Below the pieces are notes generated by a model. It had not been told where the DNA came from, did not search any database, and saw only the letters and a program-made list of their open reading frames with translations. From Bacteroidota bacterium (GTDB lineage: Bacteria; Bacteroidota; Bacteroidia; Cytophagales; Cyclobacteriaceae), in assembly GCA_023417065.1 (NCBI GenBank), contig JAEZGH010000049.1, forward strand, positions 4,913 to 68,912: 64,000 nt of DNA. Direction: 5' to 3'. Positions within the stretch are counted from its first letter, which is position 1. Each line of letters opens with the position of its first letter. The position numbers and the translations under genes are program-made. Positions 26,410-36,576 of this stretch are shown here, in pieces.

Positions 26410-27468
26410 TCACTTCTCCCACTTTCGCTGACTCACCAGGCCTGCAGTTGGGAAGTCTTTCGGCAGGGGTTGTGTGACCTTGCCTGTCGCCGCCCACTCG
26501 CAAGCACGCTGGAAGAACGTGATGAAGCCTACACATTCCATGGAGTAATCGGTGTGGCCCAGGGGTGTGTGGAAGATTCTTCCCTTTTTGTATTCAACGG
26601 CGATCATCATCGGTTCGTGGCGGTTGGTCCCGCGCAGGGGAGAGAAGTGCGATGCATTCTTCTCAACGTCAGAAAATGCGGTGGCAAGTATATTCATATT
26701 TTCTGCCGGTCCTCGCATGCGATCGTACAGTTCGTCAGGTGCGTGCAGCCACTTTGAGGGCATGTCGCGTGTAATGGGATGTTCGGTGTCGCGGACAGAG
26801 ATGACAAACTCGTATTGTCGTCCATGAGACCCTGCAGGGCCTGCTGTAGTATCGCGTACGATTTCACCGGCATCGTTGTAATAAACATAGGGACCGCTTT
26901 TTTCATTCCGGTTGCCCCATGCTCCGAGTGCGATCATCTTATTGAAGGCTTTCCATTCAGGAAATGAATTGTCAGCGGCGTGGACAACGACGAAGCCACC
27001 GCCGTTGCTGATGAATTGCTCAAATGCCTTCTGCGTTTCGTCGGGCCATGGTGCGGCCATCCACCCGAAGTTGGAAATTACCACGTGATACTTCGAGAAG
27101 TCAGGCTTAAAGTCTGGGTCGGGTGTCGGCTTATCAGTGTGGATGTATTTGTCGTCGTTGCCGATAGGGTAGAGCCTGAGGAGTTGTTTGCGTTTGGCTT
27201 CGCCGAGGTTAGGGTCGCCATCGTTGTGTGGCCCCTGCCATACGTACTTCGTCCGCGCGACATCCACGTCAAATAATCCGGTTTGTTCCAGGTAGTCTTT
27301 CATCATCGCTGTCGTCTTCGGCCAGATGCCGTGGTTGTTTTGTCCATCGACAATGAGCGCCTTCAGTCTGGGGTTTGCGTTTCCCGTATTTTGGGATGAA
27401 ACATTGAAATGCAGAAGCGTCAGTGAAAGAAGTACAACGAATCCGCGGAACGAGTAGGGTCTTTTCAT
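26410..27468 (-). CDS. Secreted ThuA-domain protein
   Basis: A 352-residue exported protein with a signal peptide (ending LLHFNVSSQ) and one ThuA domain, a glutamine-amidotransferase-like fold. Visible family features are LKALIVDGQNNHGIW, KYHVVISNFGWMAAPWP, GGGFVVVHAADNSFPEW, the late EPMMIAVEYKKGRIFHTPLGHTD and the terminal FFQRACEWAATGKV. Bacteroidota ThuA proteins are linked to trehalose or other sugar use by context only. On the reverse strand TTTTG precedes the ATG by four bases, similar to other start-proximal -7 boxes here. Confidence 0.92.
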   Translation of the reverse strand: MKRPYSFRGFVVLLSLTLLHFNVSSQNTGNANPRLKALIVDGQNNHGIWPKTTAMMKDYLEQTGLFDVDVARTKYVWQGPHNDGDPNLGEAKRKQLLRLYPIGNDDKYIHTDKPTPDPDFKPDFSKYHVVISNFGWMAAPWPDETQKAFEQFISNGGGFVVVHAADNSFPEWKAFNKMIALGAWGNRNEKSGPYVYYNDAGEIVRDTTAGPAGSHGRQYEFVISVRDTEHPITRDMPSKWLHAPDELYDRMRGPAENMNILATAFSDVEKNASHFSPLRGTNRHEPMMIAVEYKKGRIFHTPLGHTDYSMECVGFITFFQRACEWAATGKVTQPLPKDFPTAGLVSQRKWEK

Positions 27469-28503
27469 GTGGCAAAATTGAGTTGGAAGTTAGAAAGGAT
27501 ATGGCAATTGGGCAAAGGTTGGGGTTGGGTTCGTCAACGGTGGGGGCTCATGTGACAAATGCGATAGGCGATTAGCTGTCTCACTGTCCAGGTCGCGCTG
27601 CATACGTTCACGGATGCCGCCGCTTTGAACGTAGGCAGCTTCTGATGATCCCAGACTGCGTCGTGCTACGCTGATGAGTTTTATTTAGATTCTTCAGATG
27701 TGGCGGATACCATACTGCCCTCCGCGATATTTTGCTTGCCTCTTCGTGCATCCTGTGTCATCTGGCCACTGGTGCGATCGAAGCTTGAAAAGAATCTTCT
27801 GGTGAAGTAGTTCGTATCATCGCAGATTATCTCAGCTTTTTGATAACTAAACAAGTTGCGGTATCCACCGTGCGGAGGAATGAACCCTTCGGTGTTGTTG
27901 ATTTTTCATTTATGTGATAACTGCTAATGGTTGCCAGCAGGACGGCTGAGGCGGAAACAAATTCCAAAAAAAGAATTATTCAGCTAAAATTGCGGTGATC
28001 AAGTGTCCTGCGAGTCCCAATGCCCACTAACGAAATCAAAAGAAATAAATTTCAAACCAAACCGTTATTTTTATATAGTGTTCAGGTACTGCAAAACACC
28101 TGGCCGCTTATCCCTGGGGCTGTTTTCTCCCGCTAGCCCCACGGCCCATAAAAGATTATTACAGCGCTACACCTTTCTTATGCGGAAGGCAGGCAAAGGT
28201 CCAATTGAACAGCATCGCGAGGCAAAGACAAAGCATAATTAAAGCAAAGACGAAGCATAGTAATAGCATAAACGGGCTCATCTTATGCTACTACTATGCG
28301 TCGGGTTTTACTCATGCAGACTTTATTTCTCCTTCGCGATACACCTTAGGTTACTCGGCGTATAAGGTCCTCAGCATTCTGGTCACCTCCGGGGGGGCTG
28401 TTCTTACTAGCGAAAAGCCTTGCGAAAAAAAAATCCGGTGGTAGGTGGTAGGTAGTACCCCTGTATATGTGTTTTATAGGTGTACGAAAAAATAATAATT
28501 CTT
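27469..28503. other. Gene-free stretch of about 1 kb
   Basis: No reading frame with coding character on either strand. A short tandem-like repeat, GCAAAGACAAAGCATAA at 28222 and GCAAAGACGAAGCATAG at 28244 (22-nt period), is the only structure noticed. The stretch may be an old insertion scar at the border of the accessory region. Confidence 0.5.
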
Positions 28504-29361
28504 ATGGCAACACTTAAATCTTCATTAAAAATGATAGGTACGCTCGACAACCTTTCATTTTACAGAGTAGCAGGTTCCAAAGAAATCTTTGTACGACCTA
28601 AGGGTGGTCCTTCCTCAAAACGAGTTAAGACAGACCCGGGTTTTGCGAGGACGAGGGAAAATGCGAGCGAATTTGCTGCACGCGCGATAGCAGGCAACAT
28701 GATCCGGGAGGGATTAAAAGGCGGCCTTACTGAAATTATCGATTATAGACTGGTGCAATCTCTGCACGCGCCGCTCAGGACCCTGCAGGTTCTCGATCTT
28801 CGTAGGCCCGGCGAACGTGGAATTTCATTATCAGAAAACGCCGTGATAGTCGAAGGGCTGTCGCTTAACAAATCCTGCAACCTCGAATCGTTGATCCGGA
28901 CTCCTATTTCATGTGAAATCCGTGAAGATGGCACGGCAACGGTGCATATCCCAAAGCTCGCACCGGGAATAAATTTGCGACTGAAGTCCCGCCATCAGTT
29001 CTTTCGGATCTGCGCTGTGCTGGCTTCAGTCCCCGACATTCACCGGGTAGGTGAACAGTGGATTCCCATGGTCCCAAATCACAGGAGCGGAAGTAAAAAA
29101 GTATACGACCATACGCCGTGGATACATGCATCGACCACTACCGAACCTTATACGTTCCACCTGGAGCAGAAGATCAAACCTGATTCGGACAGGTTTATAT
29201 GGATGCTCAGCGTCGGCGTACAGATTGGCAGGATGGTTACGCCGACTGAAATTGTTCCGATCCCTCGTAAAGGTGCAGCCAAAGTAATGCGCGCACTTTC
29301 AGGCAGGAAGATGGAAGGAGAACCCGGCGAAGATGTGCAACCATCACCGGAGGTTGTATAG
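28504..29361 (+). CDS. Uncharacterised Bacteroidota protein (GTLDNLSFYR family)
   Basis: A 285-residue soluble protein; the start at 28504 gives MATLKSSLKMIGTLDNLSFY. The N-terminal block IGTLDNLSFYRVAGSKEIFVRPKG and FARTRENASEFAARAIAG resemble a widespread but uncharacterised Bacteroidota family whose members begin with a G-T-L/I-x-x-x-(S/T)-FY pattern and an FxRTREN motif. It is beta-rich with no transmembrane segment. Genes like this often occur in phage- or tail-like or surface-assembly contexts, but no such neighbours are present here. It is convergent with the radical SAM gene, separated by a strong hairpin. Confidence 0.65.
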   Translation: MATLKSSLKMIGTLDNLSFYRVAGSKEIFVRPKGGPSSKRVKTDPGFARTRENASEFAARAIAGNMIREGLKGGLTEIIDYRLVQSLHAPLRTLQVLDLRRPGERGISLSENAVIVEGLSLNKSCNLESLIRTPISCEIREDGTATVHIPKLAPGINLRLKSRHQFFRICAVLASVPDIHRVGEQWIPMVPNHRSGSKKVYDHTPWIHASTTTEPYTFHLEQKIKPDSDRFIWMLSVGVQIGRMVTPTEIVPIPRKGAAKVMRALSGRKMEGEPGEDVQPSPEVV

Positions 29362-29375
29362 GAATTGTTTTTTAT

Positions 29376-29408
29376 TTCCTCAGAGTCCCTCGAGGCGACT
29401 CTGAGGAA
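29376..29408. terminator. Perfect 12-bp hairpin between convergent genes
   Basis: TTCCTCAGAGTC pairs with GACTCTGAGGAA around a nine-base loop, 15 nt after one gene's stop and about 90 nt from the stop of the opposing radical SAM gene. There is no T-run after the stem, so termination is inferred from position. Confidence 0.6.
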
Positions 29409-29499
29409 CTATACGTGTGCAGGTGTTAAGTGCGAAGGCTGTCCGAGGCCCAACTGTTCACGAAGCCCTGTCAGAAACAGAAGCAGATCAAAATCCTGC

Positions 29500-30579
29500 T
29501 TAAACCGCTACAGCAACCTCATTGCCGATGGAGCTGCTTCTGCTTTGCTCAACGATATACTCACTCCAGACGATGAGGTCGTTGTCGTCATCGGTTGTGG
29601 TCTTATATTTCTTATAGGAAGACGATACGAGATGTGAGAATGTACTGACCCTGTTTTCGAAGTAGTCGTCGAGCATCGCGGAAATTTCGGAAGACTTCTT
29701 CTTTTTGACATTGCCGATGTGATATCTCGGATGAAGACCATATGAAAACGGCATAATGTTACCCTTTTCATCCAGTATTACCGACCTGGAAATTCTGACG
29801 AAGTTCGTTTTTGTCGGGATGAAGGCGTCGTCGATATAGCCGCAAATTTCAGGGTTCGTTTCAATGACAAACCGATGGAGGCAATCCATCTGAATATGCA
29901 TGATGCCCGCGTATTTTTCCTGAAGGTAGTTGAATACAATGTAGGCTCTGTGCAAATCTTCGAGATCAAGACCATTGGGAATTTCCCTGATGGCTCTGCC
30001 TGACAACTCGAGCGGATGGAACTGAACGAACGAGGCGCCAAGATCATGCGCCACTTCCGCTACCTCAGTCATCTTTCGCCATGAACCGTTGGCGATGGCG
30101 CTAACGACGGCCAATCGTTTCCCGGCGGCGACAACGGTTTCGGCACCCTTTATGACTTTGTGATAGGCACCCTTCATGTGGCGTATCTCGTCGTGCATTT
30201 TTTCGTCGCCGTCGATACTTACCGCCACCAGATCAAGCCACGGCAAACTTTCGGTTGCGATCTTTGATTCCGCCAGGATGCCGTTTGTCACCAGTTGTGT
30301 TTGCATTCCCAGTAGTTTGGCTTGCATCAACACTGAACTGAGCTCCTTGTAAAGGAAGGGTTCACCACCGCTGACAGAAAGGACCGTATATCCGTATTGG
30401 CGAATAGATTCCATCAGGGGAATGATATCATCTGCCGCCAGTGCTTCCCTGTGCCTTGGTGATGATTCACTGTAGCAATGCAGACACGTCAGGTTACATT
30501 GCAACGTGGGGTGTATATGCAAAATACCTCCGACGCAGGGGTCGGAGGCAAAGCTTGATGCTGATTGATGACCTTCCAT
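29500..30579 (-). CDS. Radical SAM protein
   Basis: A 359-residue radical SAM enzyme. The cluster motif CNLTCLHC (Cys28, 32 and 35) is followed by the GGEP motif in LSVSGGEPFLY and a SAM-binding strand LDLVAVSIDG. The C-terminal part (VILDEKGNIMPFSYGLHPRY) occupies the place of a SPASM domain but has too few cysteines to bind extra clusters. Overall it resembles peptide-modifying or cofactor-type enzymes (MoaA/PqqE branch). It lies eight bases behind a gene for a 100-residue protein and was probably co-transcribed with it, so that protein may be its substrate or partner. Confidence 0.88.
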   Translation of the reverse strand: MEGHQSASSFASDPCVGGILHIHPTLQCNLTCLHCYSESSPRHREALAADDIIPLMESIRQYGYTVLSVSGGEPFLYKELSSVLMQAKLLGMQTQLVTNGILAESKIATESLPWLDLVAVSIDGDEKMHDEIRHMKGAYHKVIKGAETVVAAGKRLAVVSAIANGSWRKMTEVAEVAHDLGASFVQFHPLELSGRAIREIPNGLDLEDLHRAYIVFNYLQEKYAGIMHIQMDCLHRFVIETNPEICGYIDDAFIPTKTNFVRISRSVILDEKGNIMPFSYGLHPRYHIGNVKKKKSSEISAMLDDYFENRVSTFSHLVSSSYKKYKTTTDDDNDLIVWSEYIVEQSRSSSIGNEVAVAV

Positions 30580-30587
30580 AGTCAGCG

Positions 30588-30890
30588 CTACATTTGACGT
30601 GCGTTAAACTGCATGTGAACATCAATGAATTCGGGATTGATTATCCCTTTGGGAAATACTTTCACCCGGTCGAGTCCCCGCGTTCCAAAGAGCTCAGGAA
30701 GCGCGCCCCAGCTGTCTTTAGGTAATCGTCCTACTACGTTGATCACATCCGGCCCTGGTTGTCCGAGTACCCACCACTTTTCGAGCAGGAGCCTGTTGGA
30801 TCGAAGGTTGGTTAGCAGGGCCGAATACTTCTTCAGGTGGAGTTTTTCAATCCCGGCAGCCTCCAGCGAGCTTAAGAATTCTTTTTCCAT
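30588..30890 (-). CDS. 100-residue partner of the radical SAM protein
   Basis: A small soluble protein, starting MEKEFLSSLEAAGIEKLHLK, that I do not recognise. The N-terminal 40 residues are helical and charged; the central part has VLGQPGPDVINVVGRLPKDSW and the end is NPEFIDVHMQFNARQM. It has no cysteine, so it is not a sactipeptide-type precursor. Only eight bases separate its stop from the radical SAM start, so they form one operon. It could be a leader-binding adaptor, a substrate or a structural partner. Confidence 0.65.
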   Translation of the reverse strand: MEKEFLSSLEAAGIEKLHLKKYSALLTNLRSNRLLLEKWWVLGQPGPDVINVVGRLPKDSWGALPELFGTRGLDRVKVFPKGIINPEFIDVHMQFNARQM

Positions 30891-31104
30891 AACGATTCGT
30901 CAGTGTTTATAGTGCTGACTCCGCACTGTTAATTGATTTCTGATTCCTGATTTCTCGTGGCCTAAACAAACTACGAGCTTTCGAAATGCTTTGACGTAAA
31001 AGCCGGCGAAGGGTAAACCCTATTTGAAATGCAGCGGTGTGATCTTTCGTGAAGGGGGCTTTACGCGCCGTGAAGAGGGGGCGTTACAACGTGAAGGTTA
31101 TGTG

Positions 31105-31136
31105 TATTCCGCATTCGCTTATGCGAATGCAGAATA
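31105..31136. repeat. Strong inverted repeat downstream of the SWIM gene
   Basis: TATTC-C-GCATTCGC and GCGAATGC-A-GAATA form a 14-bp stem with one mismatch and a four-base loop. It lies 28 nt past the last SWIM codon on the reverse strand and lacks a T-run. Three spaced copies of CGTGAAG (31050-31095) precede it. Confidence 0.6.
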
Positions 31137-31163
31137 CTTGTCGCAAGAGGTGTCATTGCCGCG

Positions 31164-32871
31164 CTATACAGATCTCAACGCCGTGGGAATCTTTGCAAAC
31201 TCTTCAATCAGCGCCTCACTCAGTTTATAGCGGTCGCGCAGTTCGTTCACAAATGCAATGGTCGCCGCGTCATTGTATCTCCCCACCATTCCTTTCAGGA
31301 ACTTTGCGTTAGCCCGGTAGTTACTGCGGTCAGCTCTTGTCTCAAGACTTTTCGTGATTTTCTGGAAGAGGATTTTTTGAAGCTGCGGTTTCATTTCCTT
31401 TTGGAACAGCGGACGCATAGTTTTCAATGACAGTAACATTATTGAAAAGTGCAAGAATTCTAAGTAGTTCAGTTGGATCGTTCTCTTCGATGATTATCTC
31501 TGCAAGTACTTTATACTCGCGGCTGCGTTCCAGTTTGCGTTTGTAAAGGGAGCTCTTCGTCTCCCACTCACCTGGATCAATGTGTTCTCTGAGTAGGTGA
31601 TAGGTTTTTATGTCACCTTTGGTGTTCATAAATAGAGACTCTGCGGTTTTAACGATGTTGGGGCCGTCGTTCTGATTTGTATAGGCAGTCAACATCATTC
31701 TCCGCAACTCATCCACCATTCTCATGTGCTTGTCGCGTTGAGCTTCTTTGATTCCATCCTTGCAAAGGAGCAATACTCTGTCCCAGTTATCCTCTTTCAT
31801 GGCGACGTTGATAGCAACCCGGCGGATAGGGTAATACTTTATATTTTGATCGATGAAATCGTCAAATTCCTTCTTGGTTTTGTTGTTAAAGAAAAAGTGC
31901 AGGAGAACATATGCAGCACGTTCGGCTGAGTACCCGGCGACAAAGTCATACTTTTTTCCTTCCCGCTCCAGGACGCCAAGCATGTTCCTGATTTCTTCTT
32001 CATCGTCGCTACTCGCAAGTCCGGCGGCAAGTCCCGCAAATTCCCACGAATAATGGAAACTCGTGCTCTTGGCTGATGTACTTTGCTTGATTGCGAATTT
32101 GACTACATCGGAAATTGCGGATTGAGGAACATCATCCTCTTTTATCAAATTTAGCATGAGAAACACGTCGTCGACAATCGTTCTCATGATGCCATGTGAA
32201 TCATCGATCTTTGAAAAAGCAGGAATTAGCTTTTCGAGTGTTGCCATGTAGATGTTGATCCCTGTTCTGTAATCGCCTTCGTCCACGCATAAGCGTGCTC
32301 GTTCAACCAAATATTCAACCGGCTTCATAGCGGATGCAAACGTACGCGAGCCGACGAACCCGTGATTTTTTTTGAGCGGCCGCAGGACTTCTTCGATGGT
32401 TCGCTTGAATTCCTCGGCAGTCTTTGATGTCTTCACCGCAAATGCTGCAAGAAAATGTCTCTTGAATGCCGCATCCTCTTTGGCGCGTGCCCGGATATAC
32501 TCTTTGATTTCTTCGGGTGCCAGCCGGGACAGCAAATCTGCAACTTTGTCGGTGGTCTTTCGCTTTTGCTTCTCGTGACCTAACATTTGAATAGCGTAGA
32601 GCACTGCGACCTGGTGTTCGCAAAAGGATTCATCAAAGGGACAGGTGCACGAGTTAAACCGGATCACATTCGTGCTGTCTTCTGCTTGTATGACAACGCG
32701 GTAATTTTCGTCGTCCTGCACTATTGACCGCCACAGTTGATATTGATCGTTAATGGTCATCTTCAGGCCAGTGACATTATCGATGTAGTCGTGTCCCCGG
32801 GAAAGAAGATCTTTGGCCAGTCGGTTTTCAAAATTGGATAGGGTGATAAATGGGCTTGTCATTTCGATCAT
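31164..32871 (-). pseudogene. SWIM zinc-finger protein gene with one frameshift
   Basis: The upstream 509-residue frame has a SWIM motif C-x-C-x6-C-x-H (Cys75, Cys77, Cys84, His86) followed by helical repeats. The last roughly 85 residues of the homologue at 48951-50654 are found in another frame (31164-31454). The two frames join if one base is removed from the CCAAAAGGAAATG stretch near 31390, which gives VPKEMKPQLQ, matching IPQELRPQLQ in the paralogue. So this is a single gene of about 567 codons with a +1 indel. It is either inactivated recently or a sequencing error. SWIM fingers bind DNA or protein; no partner is known. Confidence 0.82.
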
Positions 32872-33033
32872 GTTTTTTTAAATGCAAGATAATCTTGAAG
32901 GGCGCCTGGCATCTTCATGCATTTAACTGCAAAGTGGTACCGAATTCATAACCTTGCAAGGGCATTTATACATTGGTTCCAGAACAACGGGGCCATCAAA
33001 CTCCGTCGTCGCGTGAACCCGGTCTCCAGGTCG

Positions 33034-33381
33034 TTACTCCCTTCCGGCAAAAAAACTCAGCCATTGCTTCGCCACCTGCTCATCAGCAGACTCGACACCG
33101 AACAGAATCCCGCCGTTGATTGTCCATCGGATGTTGCTACTGCCACCTGAGTTCGCGGCTTCAATCGTACTCGCCTCAAAATAAGAGTCCGCAAGAATTA
33201 CAATGATAAAGGCGTCGCGATCCTTCACGCTGAATTTGTAACCGGTCGCAGTATCATCCACACCGTTAAACTCGCCGGCGTCAAACGGAAGCTGCTCAAG
33301 GGCTTCGCCAACGTTGTTCAAAAAGTATTCTACCCGCGACTTGTCGGGATGGTGGATCTCTAAACGGATGGTGTTCTTCAT
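33034..33381 (-). CDS. Hypothetical protein, 115 aa
   Basis: A small soluble protein; ATG 33381 starts MKNTIRLEIHHPDKSRVEYF. The open frame continues upstream to 33525, but that stretch is tryptophan- and arginine-rich and looks non-coding. The fold seems alpha/beta (SVKDRDAFIIVILADSYFE). I recognise no family. It precedes the SWIM gene by 162 nt on the same strand. Confidence 0.55.
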   Translation of the reverse strand: MKNTIRLEIHHPDKSRVEYFLNNVGEALEQLPFDAGEFNGVDDTATGYKFSVKDRDAFIIVILADSYFEASTIEAANSGGSSNIRWTINGGILFGVESADEQVAKQWLSFFAGRE

Positions 33382-34505
33382 TATGCTGAACTTAAGGCAG
33401 ATGGATGATAATTCAAAATCCACGTTAGGGTAACATTGGCGCGAACTATCGTGCCACGTACAGTCGTCCCACAAACCGCGCCTACGTACCTGCACCCACT
33501 CGATAAGCCAGCTCGCGGCTTCCACGTGGCTGACGTTATCAACCTTAGTGGCACGGCAAGGTGGTGAACCTCAACCTTATCGACTTTCTAGCCCGTGGTT
33601 GAATCAGGAATCACTGATGCAAAATGCATTGCGATGACTCTTGATTTTTCGCGCCCTGCTCGATAAGGTTGATAAGGTTTGAGCATAGGATTCTTTTTGA
33701 TTTCCTTGCGAAGCATCTTCTCCTGGAATACCCGGGACGATAATGTTGATAAGGTTGGGACGGGAGGAGTGGGATTTGCTACTAAGGTTGATAACGTTTA
33801 TGGTGCATGCGGACTTGTGGAGCGATATGCGGGTTAAGGTTTATCAGGATTTGGATTTTCGTGTATGACTTCCAGGAGACACTTGGGAAACCAGAAAACT
33901 GTTGTGTTGTAATAGAGAGCCTGGCAGATGACATGACCCTGAAAAAAATGGAATGATATTTTGCATTCGGCTTGGTCTGCACTCCAGGTGTTGCCACCTG
34001 GAGGCAGACAAGAAAGAACAGCACGTTCGTTTCTGCATCGTGCTTCATGCCCTCAGCGAAGCAGAACGGAGAGAGAATGTTATCTGTCTCTTCCATCGTT
34101 TTTTTTTGATTTCATGGCGCGGCTTGGATGGCGTCAGAAAATACATGACATCACGTTCAGTATAGTTTGCGCCTGGCTCTCTATGAGCACGCAGTACACA
34201 GGAATACCGTTATTCATCGCGGGATATTAATAAGCCGCCTGTCAATAATCCGCCTGGATTCTGAATTGGCGTGATTAGATGCAAAAAGAAGAAGAAACTG
34301 ACCCTGTTACGTAAACATAAGTCAGTTTCCATATAGATAAAGCCTACCTATCTTTTTTTCTAAACCTCAAGTGCGATTACTTATCAGCACCGTATCGTGG
34401 GGAGCAAAAAGGGAACCCAAACTCGTATAACAAAGCTATCGCTATCCCTCACTTTTTTTTAATCATCAGAAAAGAATGGATTTTACCGATGCATTAAATT
34501 TTTTC
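33382..34505. other. 1.1-kb stretch without a supported gene
   Basis: No frame has convincing coding character. It contains a near-repeated 18-mer (GATAAGGTTGATAAGGTT at 33662-33679 and GATAATGTTGATAAGGTT at 33739-33756), a half copy near 33784, and an inverted repeat GAAACTGAC/GTCAGTTTC at 34294 and 34321. It borders two damaged genes, so it is probably eroded DNA. Confidence 0.5.
33662..33756. repeat. Two near-identical 18-mers, GATAAGGTTGATAAGGTT
   Basis: Copies at 33662-33679 and 33739-33756 differ at one base; each is itself a doubled GATAAGGTT. A further partial copy is at 33784-33798. No function can be assigned. Confidence 0.5.
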
Positions 34506-35930
34506 CTACTTATTTAAGAACGATCGCGCGAAGGCGACAAATCGTGTGATGTCTTGAACATTGGTGATAAACCCTACGGATATGCGAACAGATCCGCGGA
34601 GCTTACCCAGAAAAACAATGGCATCGTAATAGTTTCCCTGATTGGTGCTATTGAAATAACGACTAAGTTCGTCAGCACCTATGTTGTGTGCCAGTTCGTC
34701 AATGCCTGGATTGCAAAAACATCCTGTCCGAAGGGAGATGTTCCAGCGATTCGCTCGCTGTTCGATGTGCTGAAACGGATATTCATCCCCCCCGTTCATT
34801 ATAGAAGTTCATCGCGATGGTGCCGCCGCGTTGACGTGTGTTAACAGGACCGATAATCCTAAGGAGCGCCTTCCCCGTTCGATGACGAAGCGCAGTAATT
34901 TCTTCGAGAAAGAGACTGGTAAGCATGATCACACGGTGGCGGATGTATTTCAGTCCAAGCGCGTTGATGTAATCCAGACCGATCTCCGCCGCTGGGATCG
35001 ACAAGTAATTCACAGTACCGTTTTCAAATCGCTCGTGACCCGGCATCAGAAAATGGCGTTTGGCACCAACGGAAACCAGCGTGATGGTACCTCCTGCAAA
35101 AGCAGGTTTAATCAAACGATCAAACGCATTTTTGTGAACGAGTAAACACCCCAATCCGGTTGGGTAGCCGAATATTTTGTAGAAGGAAACGGAAACGAAG
35201 TCGGGCTTATGCTGTGATAAGTTCAGGATGTCGGTAGGCACAAATGCTGCGGCATCCAGGAGTACATCCCATCCTGCTGCATGTGCCGTTTCAATCCATC
35301 GCAGCTCGTGTTTCACACCGGTGACATTAGACTGTGCCGGATACGCAAACAGTTTGGTACTCGCCGCAGCATGTGATAAGAGGTCATCCTGTAACCGTTC
35401 ATCGTTAATGCGCATGTCGTTGTGGTGATCTACCAGGCAATACGAATAACTTCCGCCTTTGCGCATGCAGTATTCGCGTATGCCGTTTATGGAGTTGTGG
35501 TTGTCGGATAACACCAACAAGTGACTTTGATTCGTGAAGGGATAGCATTCGCCCACTGTTTGCAGTGCTGCCGAAGCGTTTGCGGAGAAGATGCACAGAT
35601 AGTCACGCGTATTGAAAAAGTCAAGCACTGCCCTCCGGGCACTCTCAACAAATTCGGTCGAGGCAAGCGATGTGGGGTTAACCGAGTGCGGATTGCCTAA
35701 CACTTTGTTGTTCAAAAACTCCATGTGCCGACGTACTTGTGAAACGGCGTGGAGACTCCGCCAGTAAAATCAAGGTACACATGATTCTGAGCATCCAGTC
35801 TTTCGTATTCCGTCTGGCGAAGCAGGTCGAAGCATCCCGGTGTTGTCAGGTCAGGGTATCGGTCAAGGTACTGGAGTACCCGTTCCGATGTGCGGGGTTC
35901 TGATTTGGTATCTGATACTGGTGAGACCAT
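34506..35930 (-). pseudogene. Class V aminotransferase (Moco-sulfurase-like) with two frameshifts
   Basis: Three consecutive reverse-strand frames make one protein of about 475 residues. The N-terminal piece (35712-35930) ends at HVYLDFTGG. Inserting one base near 35757-35762 continues it as SLHAVSQVRRHMEF into the main piece (34783-35724), which holds the PLP-lysine motif VSVSFYKIFGYPTG. A run of seven G near 34787 breaks the frame again; with six G it reads NERGDEYPFQHIE into the C-terminal piece with LRTGCFCNPG. This is the layout of molybdenum-cofactor-sulfurase/cysteine-desulfurase-like enzymes. Two separate indels argue for a pseudogene, but homopolymer error is possible. Confidence 0.85.
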
Positions 35931-35973
35931 AGCCTGCGCGTTACTTGTTGATACACGGATATTAAATCAATCC

Positions 35974-36558
35974 TTAATTAGAAAAGGTGCCTAAGAGCAC
36001 TGATCGCCCGCAATTATCACCCAGGTTCACGCTATATGAACATCCGTCTGCCAGTATCGCCAAGGGTATTGTGAAGATTATTTTGTCTTCAAACTTCTTA
36101 TTCCTGGCCAATGTGACGCCCTGTGAAGCCCCCCCGCATGGAGGCAAAGGTGTGAACCGCGCCTCGGTCAGGTAGATGTTGCTTCCGCTAACCTTCCAGG
36201 TAGGATCGTACAGATTCAGGTCTACGACGCTACCCGGACAGTCATCGTAACTCACGGTCATAGGTGGGAGGAACTGTACCCACAACTCAGTTGAAGCTGA
36301 CTTTCCCGCGACTGAAATCCTGAACTTCATCTTTCGCGCGGGCGCCCATCCTTCGGGTTCTTCACTACAACTGTAGTCACCATATTCCTCAACGGGTAAA
36401 AAGAAGGCTCGCCCATACTCCAATCCGATCTTTCGGTACTTGGTAGGAACTGTCTTCCCATCTATGGTGAGTTCGACCTTATCCCACAACTCAGACTCCT
36501 GGGCAAAATACCCACGAAGCCCTCCATCTATCATAACTGAGTCGCCAATACGCGTCAC
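35974..36558 (-). CDS. 5'-truncated beta-rich hypothetical protein
   Basis: A 194-residue reading frame with a GTG start (VTRIGDSVMIDGG). The frame is open a little further upstream (AWFDIPSVTRIGD) to a stop near 36578, and no ATG or signal peptide is present. The text reads like the middle of a larger protein. Directly beyond lies a fragment of another gene on the opposite strand, so the 5' end was probably lost in a rearrangement. The content is beta-rich with several Cys (CSEEPEGW, DDCPGSV, PPCGG, DGCSYSV, DNCGRS), as in an exported protein. Confidence 0.5.
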   Translation of the reverse strand: MTRIGDSVMIDGGLRGYFAQESELWDKVELTIDGKTVPTKYRKIGLEYGRAFFLPVEEYGDYSCSEEPEGWAPARKMKFRISVAGKSASTELWVQFLPPMTVSYDDCPGSVVDLNLYDPTWKVSGSNIYLTEARFTPLPPCGGASQGVTLARNKKFEDKIIFTIPLAILADGCSYSVNLGDNCGRSVLLGTFSN

Positions 36559-36576
36559 GGACGGAATGTCAAACCA

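Noticed and set aside
29365..29637. Cys-rich forward ORF (90 aa) downstream of the 28504 gene
   Set aside because: It overlaps the 3' end of the radical SAM gene on the other strand and a strong hairpin; the Cys content comes from antisense sequence, not from a precursor peptide.
33782..34096. 104-aa reverse-strand ORF
   Set aside because: No coding composition, overlaps several equally open frames in an eroded stretch.
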